Positions 15,607 to 16,245 of a stretch of 16,245 nucleotides of DNA are shown one piece after another. The stretch covers positions 1 through 16,245 of the forward strand of contig CAZJAD010000048.1 of NCBI GenBank assembly GCA_964543855.1. Reading direction: 5' to 3'. The position numbers and the translations under genes were made by a program. The notes below the pieces were generated by a model. It was not told where the DNA came from and ran no database searches. It saw nothing but the letters and a program-made list of their open reading frames with translations. Within the stretch, counting starts at the first letter, position 1. Every line of letters begins with the position of its first letter. The stretch is from CAZJAD01 sp964543855. Its GTDB lineage: Bacteria > Electryoneota > RPQS01 > DYHQ01.

Positions 15607-15914
15607 CCAATATATCAATCCGATCCGGTCTGAACTCAGACGAATCCAGATTCTCCGTCTTCCCCTGAACAAACCTCCGGAAATCCGCTGAGAGGAATAT
15701 ACAAACCGTGTTAAATAGAGTCAAGGAAAAACGTCTTTCCAGAAATTCTCTCCTCTTGCCACAAACCCGGCCAGCCAACGGGCGTCCGGAGGATAAAAGC
15801 CATAAAAACAGGAAAGACGAGGCGATATCTGGACAATCTCCGGTGAGACAGGCGACCGCGACATGCAGATGGCGAGGCGAAAGTGCTTGAAGTGAGGCGT
15901 ACTACAAATTCTGC

Positions 15915-15943
15915 TTGCAAAAGTCCCTTTTTTGTCGTAAATT
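15915..15943 (+). promoter_or_regulatory. Candidate sigma-70 promoter for the right-edge gene
   Basis: TTGCAA (15915-15920), a 17-base spacer and TAAATT (15938-15943) would start transcription near 15950, giving a leader of about 105 bases before the ATG at 16055. The -10 matches the consensus only partly. Confidence 0.4.
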
Positions 15944-15953
15944 GTTATTTTAG

Positions 15954-16058
15954 ATGAATGGCGGCAGGGCTGCGCGGGTCTGCCCCAGAAAACCTGGCAC
16001 TTATCGCACAATGGACGAAATGAAGAGATACATGACTGATTGGAGGAGTCCCCGATGA
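15954..16058 (+). CDS. Possible 34-codon upstream ORF, stop overlapping the next start
   Basis: The ATG at 15954 opens a 34-codon frame (beginning MNGGRAARVCPRKPG, ending MTDWRSPR). Its TGA at 16056-16058 overlaps the ATG of the next gene as ATGA, the classic arrangement for translational coupling. It has no visible ribosome binding site and its start lies only a few bases after the predicted transcription start, so it would be nearly leaderless. The frame covers the next gene's GGAGGAG. The product has no recognisable function, and a chance ORF is quite possible. Confidence 0.22.
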   Translation: MNGGRAARVCPRKPGTYRTMDEMKRYMTDWRSPR

Positions 16059-16245
16059 AGGGTATGATGAAGTCATTTGCTGTTGTTCTGACACTTGTTT
16101 GCCTGACGAGCCTCGCAGCCCACGCGGGATCCGCGGAAAGCTGGGTCGCTTGGAATGGCATTCTGCGCCAGGCACCGCCGATTGTGGAAGTCCGTGCGGC
16201 GAGCCCGGAGGCAATCGACATGAGCTACCAGTTGCCGGGTATGGT
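16055..16245 (+). CDS. Secreted protein N-terminus, possibly a gingipain-type (C25) peptidase propeptide (partial)
   Basis: The start is the ATG at 16055, with GGAGGAG 6-7 bases upstream. The 63 codons present encode a clear signal peptide (MKGMMKSFAVVLTLVCLTSL, then AAHAGSA). A short segment follows: WVAWNGILRQAPPIVEV ... MSYQLPGMV. The pattern of a tryptophan-rich start, APPxVEV and a PGM/PGF phrase about 25 residues later resembles the propeptide start of C25 gingipain-like peptidases of FCB bacteria, which are type IX cargo. The match is short and recalled from memory, so the family is only a suggestion. That this is a secreted-protein gene continuing beyond the window is well supported. 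It is divergent from the giant gene, whose first domain is of the cleaved-adhesin kind also found in gingipains. Confidence 0.72.
   Translation, partial: MKGMMKSFAVVLTLVCLTSLAAHAGSAESWVAWNGILRQAPPIVEVRAASPEAIDMSYQLPGM

Larger units (their letters stand above)
15529..16054. other. Long divergent intergenic region
   Basis: This 526-base stretch separates the minus-strand giant gene from the plus-strand gene at the right edge. Reading frames of 60-70 codons exist on both strands, but none has a convincing ribosome binding site or recognisable product. It holds two inverted repeats near the giant gene and a candidate promoter near the right-hand gene. In between (about 15620-15900) I see only scattered GAGGCGA-like words and no gene or RNA that I can name. 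Confidence 0.6.

Noticed and set aside
15700..16054. Possible riboswitch in the right-hand leader
   Set aside because: I could not match conserved cores of riboswitch classes I know; GGCAG/CTGCC and CCAG/CTGG pairings are short and not distinctive.
15721..16221. Minus-strand open frame of 166 codons across the right-hand intergenic region
   Set aside because: It overlaps a plus-strand start with a strong ribosome binding site and signal peptide; its own product has no recognisable domain or start signal.

Overview
The window looks like a scaffolded metagenome contig from a Gram-negative bacterium of the Fibrobacteres-Chlorobi-Bacteroidetes (FCB) superphylum or an allied candidate phylum. The main clue is the 902-residue secreted protein at 7187-9895, which ends in a type IX-secretion (Por) style or FlgD-like C-terminal domain with the hallmark YPNPFN motif. 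Large secreted proteins built from choice-of-anchor, CARDB, ASPM-SPD-2-Hydin and beta-helix modules point the same way. I cannot place it to phylum from this window alone. Three runs of exactly 100 N (3752-3851, 8570-8669, 11449-11548) are most simply scaffold gaps of unknown true length, and each interrupts a coding region.

Left part (1-6191), cell wall and peptide breakdown. A YcbB/LdtD-type L,D-transpeptidase runs off the left edge on the minus strand. Just upstream of it, also on the minus strand, is a secreted C69 dipeptidase. Next, on the minus strand with its own terminator, is a secreted S9 prolyl-oligopeptidase-family peptidase. A second, more canonical C69 dipeptidase is transcribed divergently from it. 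All three peptidases carry signal peptides, so together they look like a periplasmic or extracellular set for peptide degradation.

Middle (6225-7121). A ten-helix EamA/DMT-family transporter on the minus strand is convergent with the second C69 gene and follows the next secreted-protein gene closely. It has a TTG start and a poorly placed ribosome binding site.

Right part (7187-15528), two very large secreted proteins on the minus strand. The first combines an N-terminal propeller, two ASPM-SPD-2-Hydin domains, about seven hybrid FG-GAP/PQQ-like blades and a C-terminal sorting domain. The second has about 1.8 thousand residues plus a gap. It starts with a cleaved-adhesin/choice-of-anchor-J domain and a fibronectin-III-like domain, followed by three tandem modules (lead-in, right-handed beta-helix, DIGADEY ending) separated by CARDB domains. 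It ends in a fibronectin-III-like domain with no recognisable sorting tail. A strong terminator separates these two genes.

Right edge (15529-16245). A 526-base divergent intergenic region holds inverted repeats before the giant gene, a candidate plus-strand promoter, and a possible 34-codon upstream ORF whose stop overlaps the ATG of the last gene. That gene is the N-terminus of a secreted protein that may be a gingipain-type (C25) peptidase propeptide.

I saw no tRNA, rRNA, CRISPR array, insertion sequence or phage gene. No clear novel defence or mobile system is visible. The most unusual content is the architecture of the two large surface proteins and the small regulatory structures.
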